The translations under genes were made by a program, and so were the position numbers. This document shows positions 1-7,584 of a stretch of DNA of 55,422 bases, piece by piece; the first letter of the stretch is position 1; every line of letters starts with the position of its first letter. Below the pieces are notes generated by a model that saw nothing but the letters and a program-made list of their open reading frames with translations, was not told where the DNA came from and searched no databases. Origin of the DNA: CAYQVO01 sp964421085 (GTDB taxonomy: Bacteria; Bdellovibrionota_C; UBA2361; CAYQVO01); NCBI GenBank assembly GCA_964421085.1, contig CAYQVO010000022.1, positions 1-55,422 on the forward strand, given 5' to 3'.

Positions 1-339
1 CATTCTGCGCGGGATGACAACCAGCGCATGTGTTTGTGCAATTGTCGCTGTTGGTACAACAAACTCATCTGGGCGCTCAAGGAGATCGAGCGTGAGCCCC
101 GAAGGAATATCTGGAAGTTCCACACCTTTTACGCCAAGAAGCTTCTCCCAGTCTTCGGGGCCGAAATAATAGCTCCCCATTGCGTATTCAAGCTTTTCAT
201 GCGCACGAAGAAGATTGCCTGGAAGGGGCGCTGTTGCGTCAATTTCAACACCTTTCTCTTGAGCGCGCTTCTTTGCCACAGTCTCTGAAAGCAGCGCTGT
301 TATCGTCCTTATCGAAGGTTCTTCGCCGGGTCCTGGCAT
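1..339 (-). CDS. Paralog family protein, copy 1 (3' part beyond window edge)
   Basis: This is the first 113 codons of a gene that runs off the left edge. Reading starts at 339 (MPGPGEEPSI) behind a GGAG ribosome-binding site. The frame stays open to base 1. Its central block (YYFGPEDWEKLLGVKGVELP, then a THALVVIPR segment) is nearly identical to the two genes upstream on the same strand (copies 2 and 3), so this is a third tandem copy. The N-terminal 45 residues differ more, with an insertion (KKRAQEKGVEIDATAPLPG) that partly resembles copy 3. No signal peptide or membrane segment is visible. Function is unknown; the variable C-terminal region seen in the other copies would lie outside the window. 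Confidence 0.75.
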   Translation of the reverse strand, partial: MPGPGEEPSIRTITALLSETVAKKRAQEKGVEIDATAPLPGNLLRAHEKLEYAMGSYYFGPEDWEKLLGVKGVELPDIPSGLTLDLLERPDEFVVPTATIAQTHALVVIPRRM

Positions 340-381
340 CGTCTTTACTGCTCCTCAAAAAAATCTTATCCCAATTCCCAA

Positions 382-1134
382 TTAAAGCCTCCAACGAACG
401 GCGCGGCCGATATTACTGGACTTATAGGAGTCGAGGCTGGAGACATAGACGCCCCGGGCACTCATGACGCCGCAGTACGCGCGCTGGCCATCGTCCCACT
501 TCTCCTCGCAGCGTCCGTATTTGCAGAAAAACAGCCTCTCTTTGTTCTTCAGGAAATTCAGGAAAAGCATCGCCTGAAGATACAGCATAGATGCCGTCTC
601 ATAAGGGCTGCAGCGGGGGTCAGTCGCCAGATATGCTTCCTGCTCTTCGTCAGTCTTATCTTGAGAGCCTGGAAGAAAATCCCTTCGGATCAGCACAAGG
701 GTATCTTCAGACGATTCCTTCCTGGCAAGGGGCTGCGTCTTCCATATCTCGGCAAGCGATACGGTCCACAAAGCCTTCACTTTCCTGGCAAGCGTTACTG
801 CCGTCACTTTCTCTCCAAGCGATAGAAGCGACATGCCGCGCGGGATGACAACCAGCGCATGTGTTTCTGCAATTGTCTTTGTTGGTTCGAACTCATCTGG
901 GCGCTCAAGGAGATCAAGCGTGAGCCCCGAAGGAATATCTGGAAGTTCCACACCTTTTACGCCAAGAAGCTTCTCCCAGTCTTCGGGGCCGAAATAATAC
1001 CCCCCCATTGCGTCTTTAAGCTTTTCATGCGCGCGATGAAGATCGAATGAACGGCGCGCTGTTGCCGCAGTCTCTGAAAGCAGCGCTGTTATCTCGTCTA
1101 TCGAAAGTCCTTCACCGGGTCCCGGCATCGTCAT
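382..1134 (-). CDS. Paralog family protein, copy 2, with variable C-terminus
   Basis: A 250-residue soluble protein of unknown function, the middle gene of a tandem family. Conserved blocks are YYFGPEDW (about residue 47), LPDIPSGLTLDLLERPDEF, THALVVIPRGMSLLSL, DTLVLIRRDFLPGSQ, then SPYETASMLYLQAMLFLNFL and a C-terminal YGRCEEKWDDG followed by a GRAVRWRL end. Relative to copy 3 it carries an extra 9-residue stretch after SLLSL that looks like a 27-base internal duplication. The last 35 residues differ from copy 3 almost only by amino-acid-changing substitutions. The start at 1134 has GGAG five bases upstream; the ATG at 1128 is the position conserved among copies and is equally possible. The spacing to the copies on either side is short and the 3' flank is conserved, so they probably form one operon. 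Confidence 0.8.
   Translation of the reverse strand: MTMPGPGEGLSIDEITALLSETAATARRSFDLHRAHEKLKDAMGGYYFGPEDWEKLLGVKGVELPDIPSGLTLDLLERPDEFEPTKTIAETHALVVIPRGMSLLSLGEKVTAVTLARKVKALWTVSLAEIWKTQPLARKESSEDTLVLIRRDFLPGSQDKTDEEQEAYLATDPRCSPYETASMLYLQAMLFLNFLKNKERLFFCKYGRCEEKWDDGQRAYCGVMSARGVYVSSLDSYKSSNIGRAVRWRL
394..486 (-). repeat. Putative diversified C-terminal region, copy 2
   Basis: These are 31 codons near the end of copy 2, followed by the invariant G/C-rich stretch coding GRAVR. By hand alignment with copy 3, 25 of 93 bases differ and all 17 changed codons change the amino acid. Of 14 adenines in this coding strand, 11 are at differing positions, against 14 of 79 non-adenines. This adenine bias is what a variable region of a diversity-generating retroelement would show. 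No template repeat or reverse transcriptase is in the window. Confidence 0.45.
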
Positions 1135-1168
1135 GACTGCTCCAAAAAAATCTTATCCCAATTCCCAA

Positions 1169-1945
1169 TTAAAGCTTCCGACGAACGGCGCGGCCGAAAA
1201 AACTTAACTGACAGGAGACGAAGGCGCAGACATCGACGCCATCGGCACCAAAAAAGCCGCAGAACGCGGCCCGGCCATCGTCCCACCTCTCCTCGCAGCG
1301 CCCGAATTCTAATTCAAAAAGCCTCTCTTTGTTCTTCAGGAAATTCAGGAAAAGCATCGCCTGAAGATCCAGCATGGATGCCGTCTCATAAGGGCTGCAC
1401 CGGGGGTCAGTTGAAGAATATCTCAGCTGCTCTGCGTCAGTCATATTTTGAGAGCCTGGGAGAAAATCCCTTCGGATCAGCACAAGGGTATCTTCAGGTG
1501 ATTCCTTCCCGGCAAAGGCCTGCCCGTTCCATTCATCAAAGTTAAAGAATAGCTCAGCCGAGGTGTCGGTCCACGAAGCCGTCGCTTTCTCTGCAAGCGA
1601 TAGAAGCGACATGCCGCGCGGGATGACAACCAGCGCATGTGTTTCTGCAATTGTCTTTGTTGGTTCGAACTCATCTGGGCGCTCAAGGAGATCAAGCGTG
1701 AGCCCCGATGGAATATCTGGAAGTTCTACACCTTTTACGCCAAGTAGCGTCTGCCAGTCTTCGGGGCCGAAATAATAGCTCCCCATTGCCTCTTTAAGCT
1801 TTTTATGCTCGCGAAGAATAACGCCTGACCTTGGCGCTTTTGCGTCAATTCCAACACCTCCCCTATCAGCCTGCGCTTCAGCCGCAGCCGCTAAAAGCCG
1901 CGCTGTTATCTCTCTTATCGAAGGTTTTTCACCGCGTTCTGGCAT
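1169..1945 (-). CDS. Paralog family protein, copy 3, with variable C-terminus
   Basis: A 258-residue soluble protein, the promoter-proximal member of the tandem family. It shares the same ordered blocks as copy 2 (YYFGPEDW, the LPDIPSGLTLDLLERPDEF block, DTLVLIRRDFLPGSQ, SPYETASML, GRCEERWDDG, GRAVRRKL). It differs in three islands: the N-terminal 40 residues, the segment after SLLSL, and the C-terminal 35 residues. The 28 bases after the stop codon are identical to those after copy 2. The start at 1945 has GGAG ten bases upstream. I recall a metagenome protein family with a comparable LPGS...RCQE... layout and a variable tail, but cannot confirm homology here. Function is not assignable; a displayed binding tail is an inference. 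Confidence 0.8.
   Translation of the reverse strand: MPERGEKPSIREITARLLAAAAEAQADRGGVGIDAKAPRSGVILREHKKLKEAMGSYYFGPEDWQTLLGVKGVELPDIPSGLTLDLLERPDEFEPTKTIAETHALVVIPRGMSLLSLAEKATASWTDTSAELFFNFDEWNGQAFAGKESPEDTLVLIRRDFLPGSQNMTDAEQLRYSSTDPRCSPYETASMLDLQAMLFLNFLKNKERLFELEFGRCEERWDDGRAAFCGFFGADGVDVCAFVSCQLSFFGRAVRRKL
1181..1273 (-). repeat. Putative diversified C-terminal region, copy 3
   Basis: The partner of the variable region in copy 2, with the same length, same frame and same invariant end (coding-strand GGCCGCGCCGTTCGT). Only 3 adenines are shared between the two copies across 68 identical positions. Changes cluster in the codons between TGCGGC and GGCCGC. Confidence 0.45.
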
Positions 1946-2482
1946 GACGTTGGATCTCCACTTTTTGCGCTTATCACTATCGTTATGGACGAAATCCGCT
2001 GGTGGAGCGCATTGTTTTATTCGGGCAAAACCGGCCGCGATGCACTCTCGAAAGGTGCTGGGGCATTACGACCGCAGCGTAAAGATCTCCCGGCAAAAAG
2101 CGGAGGAAAGGGCGGGAAGTCTTATAACTCATGGTATTCCCACGAGTTGGGCCTCCCCCGAAGCGGATTTGTTAAAGATTGTTGAAGTCGGCGGCATCCT
2201 GACTGGGCCGTTCTTTCCAGGATTACTTCAAGGATGGTGCATTTCGAATCTCCATGGCCGGCCTGGAGAGGCAGCGCCGATGGAAAGAGATATTATTTGG
2301 CGGGCTGGATGGAGATGGAGCAGAAAGGGCAGCGGCCAGATCCGCACCGGCTGCCCCAACTTCGGCTTTCACTCTTCACCTCGCAGCAGCTGCAGCTGAG
2401 CTTTCCAGGGAAGTTCGACTCTTAGCTGAAGCAGAGGCACAATCAGTTGCGGGACATCCGGGGACATTGAGCACTTGAAGAC
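1946..2482. other. No convincing gene
   Basis: These 537 bases upstream of copy 3 and of the toxin-antitoxin pair hold several short overlapping open frames on the plus strand. The most protein-like are about 1985-2185 and 2254-2478, but neither has a good ribosome-binding site or a recognisable motif. The promoter of the minus-strand paralog array should lie near the left end. It may contain a decayed gene. Confidence 0.4.
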
Positions 2483-2513
2483 ACAATCTGACCATTGACT
2501 ATGGTCAGATTGT
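2483..2513. promoter_or_regulatory. Palindromic operator of the toxin-antitoxin operon
   Basis: A perfect inverted repeat with 13-base arms (ACAATCTGACCAT and its complement) and a 5-base spacer, ending 20 bases before the antitoxin start. The centre contains TTGACT, a possible -35 element. Position and symmetry fit autoregulation by the Phd-type antitoxin. Confidence 0.7.
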
Positions 2514-2533
2514 AATGATACACTTCCGGTAGC

Positions 2534-2770
2534 ATGGACTCGATTTCAATTTCTGAATTCAAGGCGATTTGCCTGAGGCTCCTCCGGGAAGTGAAGGCAA
2601 CGGGCAAGTCACTCACCGTTTTTCGGGGGAAAGAGCCGGTTGCTGTGATAATCCCTCCACCGAAACCAAAGAAACGCAAAGACGCATTTGGCTGCATGAA
2701 AGAAGTGACGAAGATTAATGGAGATCTTGTAGCTCCCCTGTCGGACATAGACTGGGAAGCGTTGAAGTGA
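2534..2770 (+). CDS. Phd/YefM-type antitoxin
   Basis: A 78-residue antitoxin of the Phd/YefM family. The N-terminus (SISEFKAICLRLLREVKATG) is the DNA-binding fold, followed by the typical strand SLTVFRGKEPVAVIIPPPKP. The remaining 30 residues should fold on and neutralise the toxin. The stop codon overlaps the GTG start of the downstream PIN toxin (GTGA), the usual translational coupling in such pairs. A 31-bp palindrome 20 bases upstream is the likely site of autoregulation. Length and layout are normal for the family. Confidence 0.85.
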   Translation: MDSISISEFKAICLRLLREVKATGKSLTVFRGKEPVAVIIPPPKPKKRKDAFGCMKEVTKINGDLVAPLSDIDWEALK

Positions 2771-3168
2771 ACACTCTCCTCCTCGACACGCACATATGGA
2801 TCTGGTACCTCTCCGCGGCGAAGGCGCTGAAACCTCGCATTAGAAGACTTCTGGACTCGGATGATACGAGATTACTTCTCTCGCCATTCTCGATTTGGGA
2901 AGCGCAAATGTTGGGAGAGATACGGAGGATCGAGATGAGCCCATCTCCTCAGGCATGGATAAACGATGCACTTGAAAGACTAATTGTCGAAGATGCGCCT
3001 TTTACCCGGGCAGCAGGAAAGAGACTTCTGGAGCTTTCATTCGAGCACGCAGATCCGATTGACAGATTTCTCGCTGCCACCTCGATCGTCCTTGAGGCCC
3101 CATTGGTGACTGCGGACAAGAACCTCCTCAGCCTTCAATGGCTGACAACAATTGATGCGAGAAAGTAG
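2767..3168 (+). CDS. vapC: VapC-family PIN-domain ribonuclease toxin
   Basis: A 133-residue PIN-domain protein. The four acidic residues that bind the catalytic metal are visible: D7 in LLLDTHIWIWYL, E45 in FSIWEAQ, D99 in HADPIDRFLAATS and D117 in LVTADKNLL. The toxin would cleave RNA (tRNA or rRNA in studied VapCs) when released from the antitoxin. The GTG start overlaps the antitoxin stop codon. The set of acidic residues is complete, so it is probably active. The target RNA cannot be predicted. Confidence 0.88.
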   Translation: MNTLLLDTHIWIWYLSAAKALKPRIRRLLDSDDTRLLLSPFSIWEAQMLGEIRRIEMSPSPQAWINDALERLIVEDAPFTRAAGKRLLELSFEHADPIDRFLAATSIVLEAPLVTADKNLLSLQWLTTIDARK

Positions 3169-3456
3169 TCCCCCAAAAACCGACCAGCTCGTGTTCCCGA
3201 TCCACATGAGAAGGAACGGGCATTGGTACCTGGGGCGTTCAACCAACCTCCCGCTATCACTTCGCGTTCCTATCTTACCGGGAGGTCAAGAGATTCTCTT
3301 CGGGGTAACAGCGGAGGCGGGATGGCGAAGGGGATCGACAGCGTCAGCTCCGTCCGTGATGCCATGCCACAGGACATAGATGTTTTTGTGGTCATATCGT
3401 CGCATGCCGACGAACTGGTGAATCTTTACGCCGTCTGCTCATTTCCTGCCGAAAGA

Positions 3457-3660
3457 GGCGTCTCCCGCCTTTACGCGATAATACCAATCCTTACGCTCTT
3501 TGTGGNNNNNNNNNNNNNNNNNNNNNNNNNNNNNNNNNNNNNNNNNNNNNNNNNNNNNNNNNNNNNNNNNNNNNNNNNNNNNNNNNNNNNNNNNNNNNNN
3601 NNNNNTATACCACCCTTCGAGTCATTTACCCTGTCCGGAGGCTTCCAATCATGCCGCGAC
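3457..3660 (+). repeat. Copy A of a 104-base repeat, split by 100 N
   Basis: Bases 3457-3505 equal 7481-7529 and bases 3606-3660 equal 7530-7584. The N run falls exactly between two bases that are adjacent in the other copy, inside the palindrome GTGGTATACCAC. The repeat includes a GGAGG and an ATGCCGCGAC start, which in the other copy begin the alpha-2-macroglobulin gene. Confidence 0.85.
3506..3605. other. Scaffold gap (100 N)
   Basis: Exactly 100 N, a common placeholder length, so the true distance is unknown. Confidence 0.95.
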
Positions 3661-3706
3661 GGAGAAATTACGCGGGAGACTGCAACCGGACATATTGCGG
3701 GGATAA

Positions 3707-3835
3707 ATGCTTCTGACAATTGATATTGGAGAAACAAATACAGTCTTCGGCTGTTTCGACGGCGAAAAAGCATTCGAAAAAGAAAAGTGTTCACGAGCCG
3801 GCACTTTCTCTTCAGGGCATGCGTATTCCTGCTGA
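3707..3835 (+). pseudogene. coaX: N-terminal remnant of type III pantothenate kinase
   Basis: A 42-codon open frame begins MLLTIDIGETNTVFGCFDGE and stops in a diverged tail. The N-terminus matches the CoaX phosphate-binding loop (family form IDIGNTNTVFG), with Glu in place of the conserved Asn. A complete CoaX has roughly 250 residues, so only the first strand-loop-strand is left. It lies directly after the repeat and the scaffold gap and 20 bases before the solute-binding protein gene. It could be a genuine remnant or a product of a mis-join near the gap. I consider the homology likely despite the short length. Confidence 0.55.
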
Positions 3836-3854
3836 CATGAACAGGGAGTGAACG

Positions 3855-4937
3855 ATGGTGAGATTTTCAGCGATACTTGTCCTTTTATTTACTGTGCTGA
3901 CCGCTCACGCGCAGGAAAACAGAATAAAAATTGGAGCTTCTCTTGCTCTTACCGGCAAAAATGTTCCCATGGGCGAAGACCAGAGAAACGCGCTTCTTTT
4001 TGCCGTCAACAGGTTCGGCGGCGGCAAATACAAGGTCATTATCGAAGATGACAAGTGTCTTGGTGCAGACGCTGTAAGTGCCGCACAAAAACTTGTAAAT
4101 ATCGACAAAATACATTACGCCCTCGGGTTTACGTGCAATGAAGCCCTTCTTCCCGCGGCCCGCATTTATCAGAATGGCGATGTCACTGTAATTACTTCCT
4201 CTGCAACAACAGGCGATGCAGCGAACGTCGGGGATCGCATCTTTCGTCTTTTCCCTTCGGACAGTTTCTCCGCGATTGCTCTTTATAGCTTCGTCAAAAC
4301 GCGTCACAAAAAGCTGGGCATTCTGACTGAGGAGAATGAATATACGGAGCTGCTGCAGAGGACGATGGAGAAGCTGAACCAGGCAGCAGGCAGACCTGTC
4401 GAACTCGTAATCTCAACGATTTATGACAATGAGACAAACCTGCGCCCCGCGCTGATGAATCTGATTGCAAAGAACCCTGATGGGATTTTCCTCAATGCGC
4501 TGGGGGACGGCAGTTTCGTGCAGCTTGTGAAGGAAATGCATGAGCTTCACTGGACGAAAGATCTTTATGGTATCTATTATCCGGCATCACCCCGCATTCA
4601 ACAGCTTCTCGGGAAACAGATAGAGTCGGTGACGTTTGCCGATCTGCCTCCGCTCGATGATACCCTGAGCCCGCGCGGAAAAGAGCTCATGAAGGAATTT
4701 ACTGCACGCTTCGGCGAACCCCAGTCTATTCCGCTGATAGTTCCTGCAACGATTGAAGCATTCCGGATCCTTGATGCTGCAATTCAGAGCGGGAAGCCTG
4801 TGCCGCAGTTTCTGAAGGAAAGGAAGTTCGAGGGCGGTCTGCTCGGACCATTTTCTTTCGATGCAGATGGCGCATATCAGGGACCCTCGTTTGTGATTCG
4901 AAGAATTGTGAATGGAAAGGTGGAGACGCTGAGATGA
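3855..4937 (+). CDS. Branched-chain amino-acid-type ABC solute-binding protein
   Basis: A 360-residue periplasmic binding protein of the LivJ/LivK-like type I fold. It has a cleaved signal peptide (residues 1-20, LFTVLTAHAQ), then the characteristic IKIGASLALTGKNVPMGEDQ opening, a central VTVITSSATTGDA hinge-side segment and KLGILTEENEYTE at the start of the second lobe. It would bind a small ligand (amino acid, amide or similar) outside the inner membrane. No permease or ATPase gene is nearby, so it either works with a transporter encoded elsewhere or has a sensory role. The start has GGGAG seven bases upstream. The next gene overlaps by ATGA. Confidence 0.85.
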   Translation: MVRFSAILVLLFTVLTAHAQENRIKIGASLALTGKNVPMGEDQRNALLFAVNRFGGGKYKVIIEDDKCLGADAVSAAQKLVNIDKIHYALGFTCNEALLPAARIYQNGDVTVITSSATTGDAANVGDRIFRLFPSDSFSAIALYSFVKTRHKKLGILTEENEYTELLQRTMEKLNQAAGRPVELVISTIYDNETNLRPALMNLIAKNPDGIFLNALGDGSFVQLVKEMHELHWTKDLYGIYYPASPRIQQLLGKQIESVTFADLPPLDDTLSPRGKELMKEFTARFGEPQSIPLIVPATIEAFRILDAAIQSGKPVPQFLKERKFEGGLLGPFSFDADGAYQGPSFVIRRIVNGKVETLR

Positions 4938-5407
4938 CCTCACTCATCAGATGTATTCCTGTGTTCGCAGCTGTTGTCATGCTCTCATGCCCGCTCTCTG
5001 ACTCGAAATATTTCGAAGCCAGGGCAGATGCTTCTTCGAATTGTGAAAAGGTCTGGACGGATCCGGATGCTGTGCCTGCTTCCAGAAGCATTTACCAGAA
5101 CATCTCATTTAACCGGCGTAAAAAGGAGGCACGACGAAAAGTCTATGACGAGCCCTCCGGGCAAAACCGCACTTTGACAGACGCAGAGTTTTCCAACCTT
5201 GACCGTTATCTCGAAGGATTATGTCTCTCTTTTGCCCGCGATGAACCGTCGCCACCGCCGGGAGGATTTGATGACGTCAAAGTAATTGACAACCGGGGAA
5301 CAAGAAGACTGGGACGGAGAAAGAAATTGATTTTATCTGGTCAAAGGGCCGCAGGAATATCGCGACAGAAGCAAAAGCTGCGGGAACGCGACCCTTCTGA
5401 TATTTAA
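4934..5407 (+). CDS. Hypothetical secreted/lipoprotein, possibly frameshifted
   Basis: A 157-codon frame overlapping the solute-binding gene by ATGA, so probably co-translated. It starts with a hydrophobic export signal ending VVMLSCPLS, which could be a lipoprotein signal with Cys19. The first 120 residues look like normal protein. After about base 5290 the composition turns basic and repetitive (RRLGRRKKLILSGQR), whereas the neighbouring frame there reads EKEIDFIWSKGRRNIATEAK, which looks more natural. A frameshift or sequencing error near 5290 is likely. I do not recognise the family. Confidence 0.5.
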   Translation: MTSLIRCIPVFAAVVMLSCPLSDSKYFEARADASSNCEKVWTDPDAVPASRSIYQNISFNRRKKEARRKVYDEPSGQNRTLTDAEFSNLDRYLEGLCLSFARDEPSPPPGGFDDVKVIDNRGTRRLGRRKKLILSGQRAAGISRQKQKLRERDPSDI

Positions 5408-6041
5408 CGTTTATTCACTTGACCTTCTTCGTCGCATTCGAAGGCGCTGCAGTTGCCGCTGATCCGTTCTTCGATGCGCTTGAGTCTGCAACAGGAACTG
5501 TGCAAACGGCTGGAGCATTCACCAGTCATTTCACTGGTCGTTGCACTGCTCCATCCCTGTCGCTCTGTCCACCTGTTGGAGAAATTACGAGCGTTCAGGA
5601 ACAGGATCTTGATGACTGCTTAATCATTCGAAGCTCCACAGTATACCTGTGGAAAGTCGAAAGCCTTGACCAGTTTGTGCGCCAAAAGCCGATGAAAGCG
5701 GGACTTCGCGCTTACCATTTTCCGGCAGACTCCTCCAGCGCGGCTTCGGCAGCGCCGATGATGGGAGCAGTGTAAACTGGACGCATATCGGCACAAGTGG
5801 AAACACCGCAAAAACTTACGCCGCTTTCCTGTATTCCATCTCGTACATCTTCTGTGCCCGGAAGGCAGCACGAACTCGACCTCCAAATTCACGTCCAATA
5901 GCCACCATTGCGCGCTTTTTGCCTCTCTTCGCCGCAATCCGCGGCTTATCGAAGAGATCCCGGAATTTTAGTCAGTTATGTTGCACATCCGTGTCGCTGC
6001 TGCATAATAACCATATAGAGATTGCAGCACAGGAGAACGCC
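5408..6041. other. Degraded region before a hypothetical gene
   Basis: Short frames that switch phase, including a plus-strand frame at 5419-5775 without a proper start and a minus-strand transposase-like tail at 5816-5971. No intact gene is evident. It reads as decayed mobile or accessory DNA. Confidence 0.4.
5816..5971 (-). pseudogene. Possible transposase C-terminal fragment
   Basis: A 51-codon minus-strand frame, closed upstream by a stop and ending properly, contains AAKRGKKRAMVAIGREFGGR followed by a basic, aromatic tail (FRAQKMYEMEYRKAA). The basic motif followed by a short helix resembles the end of IS110/IS116-type transposases. No start codon, catalytic residues or terminal repeats are present. 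The resemblance is from memory and weak. Confidence 0.3.
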
Positions 6042-6902
6042 ATGAGTTTATTAGGAACCGTTTTTTCAGTCTTCAGCCGCGGCGGCACACCCCATCCTCT
6101 ATCTGACGAGGAGGAGTTCAACAGCCTCGTTAACACGGCCAAACGGTTGCAGGCCGAAGTGGATCGGGGGAACCCGGAAGCAGAAAGGATGCAGAAGTGC
6201 TTTTGGAGGGAACTCGGGCATGACAACATCGCCCTGATAGTCAATCAAATGGGCGACGATGGATTAGAGATGCTCGCGGATCTCGGCGTTCCTGCCGAAG
6301 AGACTCCTGGGGCGATGCAAAGACGGCTGGAGCTTACCGAGTACGATCCGGTCAATCCTCAGCGTGGAAGTGAGTTCGTCGGTGTGTACCTCTTCGATCT
6401 CTTGTTGAATCAAAACTCGACGGTATGCGAGATGCCTGACGCTCGGGCGGAACTGGTGAAGCACGCACTCAAGAAAGAAAGCCCCACATTCAGACACTTC
6501 TTTTCTTGCGACTCCAGGCGCGGGCAGACTTACACCCTTGGCAAAGCAAGTGCGGATGCGCAACAGATTGCCACAGAAATCACCCTATCAGCATTCAAAT
6601 GTGGGGTCGAGTTTCAGAGGACTTCCGAGATGAAAAAAGTTGTTCTCGCATACCTGCTTCGATTCGCTCAGGCACAGGGCAAAGAAATCTCCCTTTACGG
6701 ACCGGGAGGAGATGAAAAGGTCGCGCGCGACCTCAAAGCCGACGGCATCATCGACTATGACGAGCAGAGCGGGGAGATCAGCCTGAGGCCTTCCCGGTTT
6801 GGAAGAGCCGGAAACTTTTCCTCCGCAGTAAATGAACTCGCCCGTTCTCTTTCGGAATCAGTGCAAAAAGACCTCGGCTATCCGCTGCCGAAAGCTTCTT
6901 GA
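6042..6902 (+). CDS. Hypothetical soluble protein
   Basis: A 286-residue protein of unknown function. I chose the ATG at 6042 (MSLLGTVFSVFSRGG) because it has AGGAG seven bases upstream; the frame is open further upstream, but that part is poorly protein-like. There is no signal peptide beyond a mildly hydrophobic N-terminus and no membrane segment. The body is charged and helical, with a stretch (ALKKESPTFRHFFSC) rich in aromatic residues and a C-terminal part ending RSLSESVQKDLGYPLPKAS. No known domain is apparent. It stands alone between two gene-poor stretches. Confidence 0.7.
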   Translation: MSLLGTVFSVFSRGGTPHPLSDEEEFNSLVNTAKRLQAEVDRGNPEAERMQKCFWRELGHDNIALIVNQMGDDGLEMLADLGVPAEETPGAMQRRLELTEYDPVNPQRGSEFVGVYLFDLLLNQNSTVCEMPDARAELVKHALKKESPTFRHFFSCDSRRGQTYTLGKASADAQQIATEITLSAFKCGVEFQRTSEMKKVVLAYLLRFAQAQGKEISLYGPGGDEKVARDLKADGIIDYDEQSGEISLRPSRFGRAGNFSSAVNELARSLSESVQKDLGYPLPKAS

Positions 6903-7574
6903 ATGGCTCTGTAAGGATGCGGGGCAAGCTTAGCGGAACGTTATGGACTCTCGCCCGGGATGGGAACGTCCATCAACCGCTGTGATGATATGACGCACTG
7001 CCTTCATTACCGGCGTTAAAGGGCGGGTGACCTCGCCATGCTCTGAGATCAATTGTTGAGCATGATATTCTGCCGAGTCATCAGGGTCTTTTTGAAGTCT
7101 GAGTGCGAAAAAGGCTGCAATGCCCCTGTCCATCGGAATCAATGATTTGAATGGGGGGAAACGGCTGTCCCAGTGCTTCGATGACAAACAGAGAATGGCA
7201 GAGAAAATCCCGGCGCCAGGATGAATACTTTAAAAGAAAGCCTCTTTCGGAAGGAGTGCATGATACTTTTTTTCCGGACCGCTACAGCCTTATTGTCTGG
7301 TGGCGCTCATCGCGCTCCACGAGCTCCCCGAAAAAATTGTCTCGCGACATTTCTTTCGGGAATCGCTCTATGGAGGCAGCGGAGCGAGGCTTCCGGGCAC
7401 CTGTCTTCAGGATAAGTGCACACGGCATAAGTAAGCGCGGAAATGGCGTTGTTATTTCGCGAAAGTCGAATCAGATCGGGGGCGTCTCCCGCCTTTACGC
7501 GATAATACCAATCCTTACGCTCTTTGTGGTATACCACCCTTCGAGTCATTTACCCTGTCCGGAGGCTTCCAATC
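6903..7574. other. Intergenic region with repeat copy B
   Basis: These 672 bases have no well-supported gene. A minus-strand frame at 6930-7187 (TTG start, containing PMDRGIAAFFALRLQKDPDD) looks mildly protein-like but has no ribosome-binding site. The right end is the 104-base repeat that forms the leader of the alpha-2-macroglobulin gene. Confidence 0.5.
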
Positions 7575-7584
7575 ATGCCGCGAC
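7481..7584 (+). repeat. Copy B of the 104-base repeat; leader of the macroglobulin gene
   Basis: A contiguous copy of the repeat seen around the N run at 3506. It contains the 12-base palindrome GTGGTATACCAC (7526-7537), GGAGG at 7561-7565 and the ATG at 7575. Identity with copy A stops four bases into the third codon (ATGCCGCGAC). Confidence 0.85.

Larger units (their letters stand above)
3169..3706. other. Gene-poor stretch with repeat and scaffold gap
   Basis: Bases 3169-3456 hold only short open frames with no recognisable motif. They are followed by a 104-base repeat interrupted by 100 N. Scaffolding probably joined two contigs here, so gene order across 3506-3605 is uncertain. Confidence 0.6.

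Noticed and set aside
859..1050. Plus-strand frames at 28-288, 591-848 and 859-1050
   Set aside because: They are antisense to the conserved blocks of the paralog genes and repeat only because those genes are duplicated.
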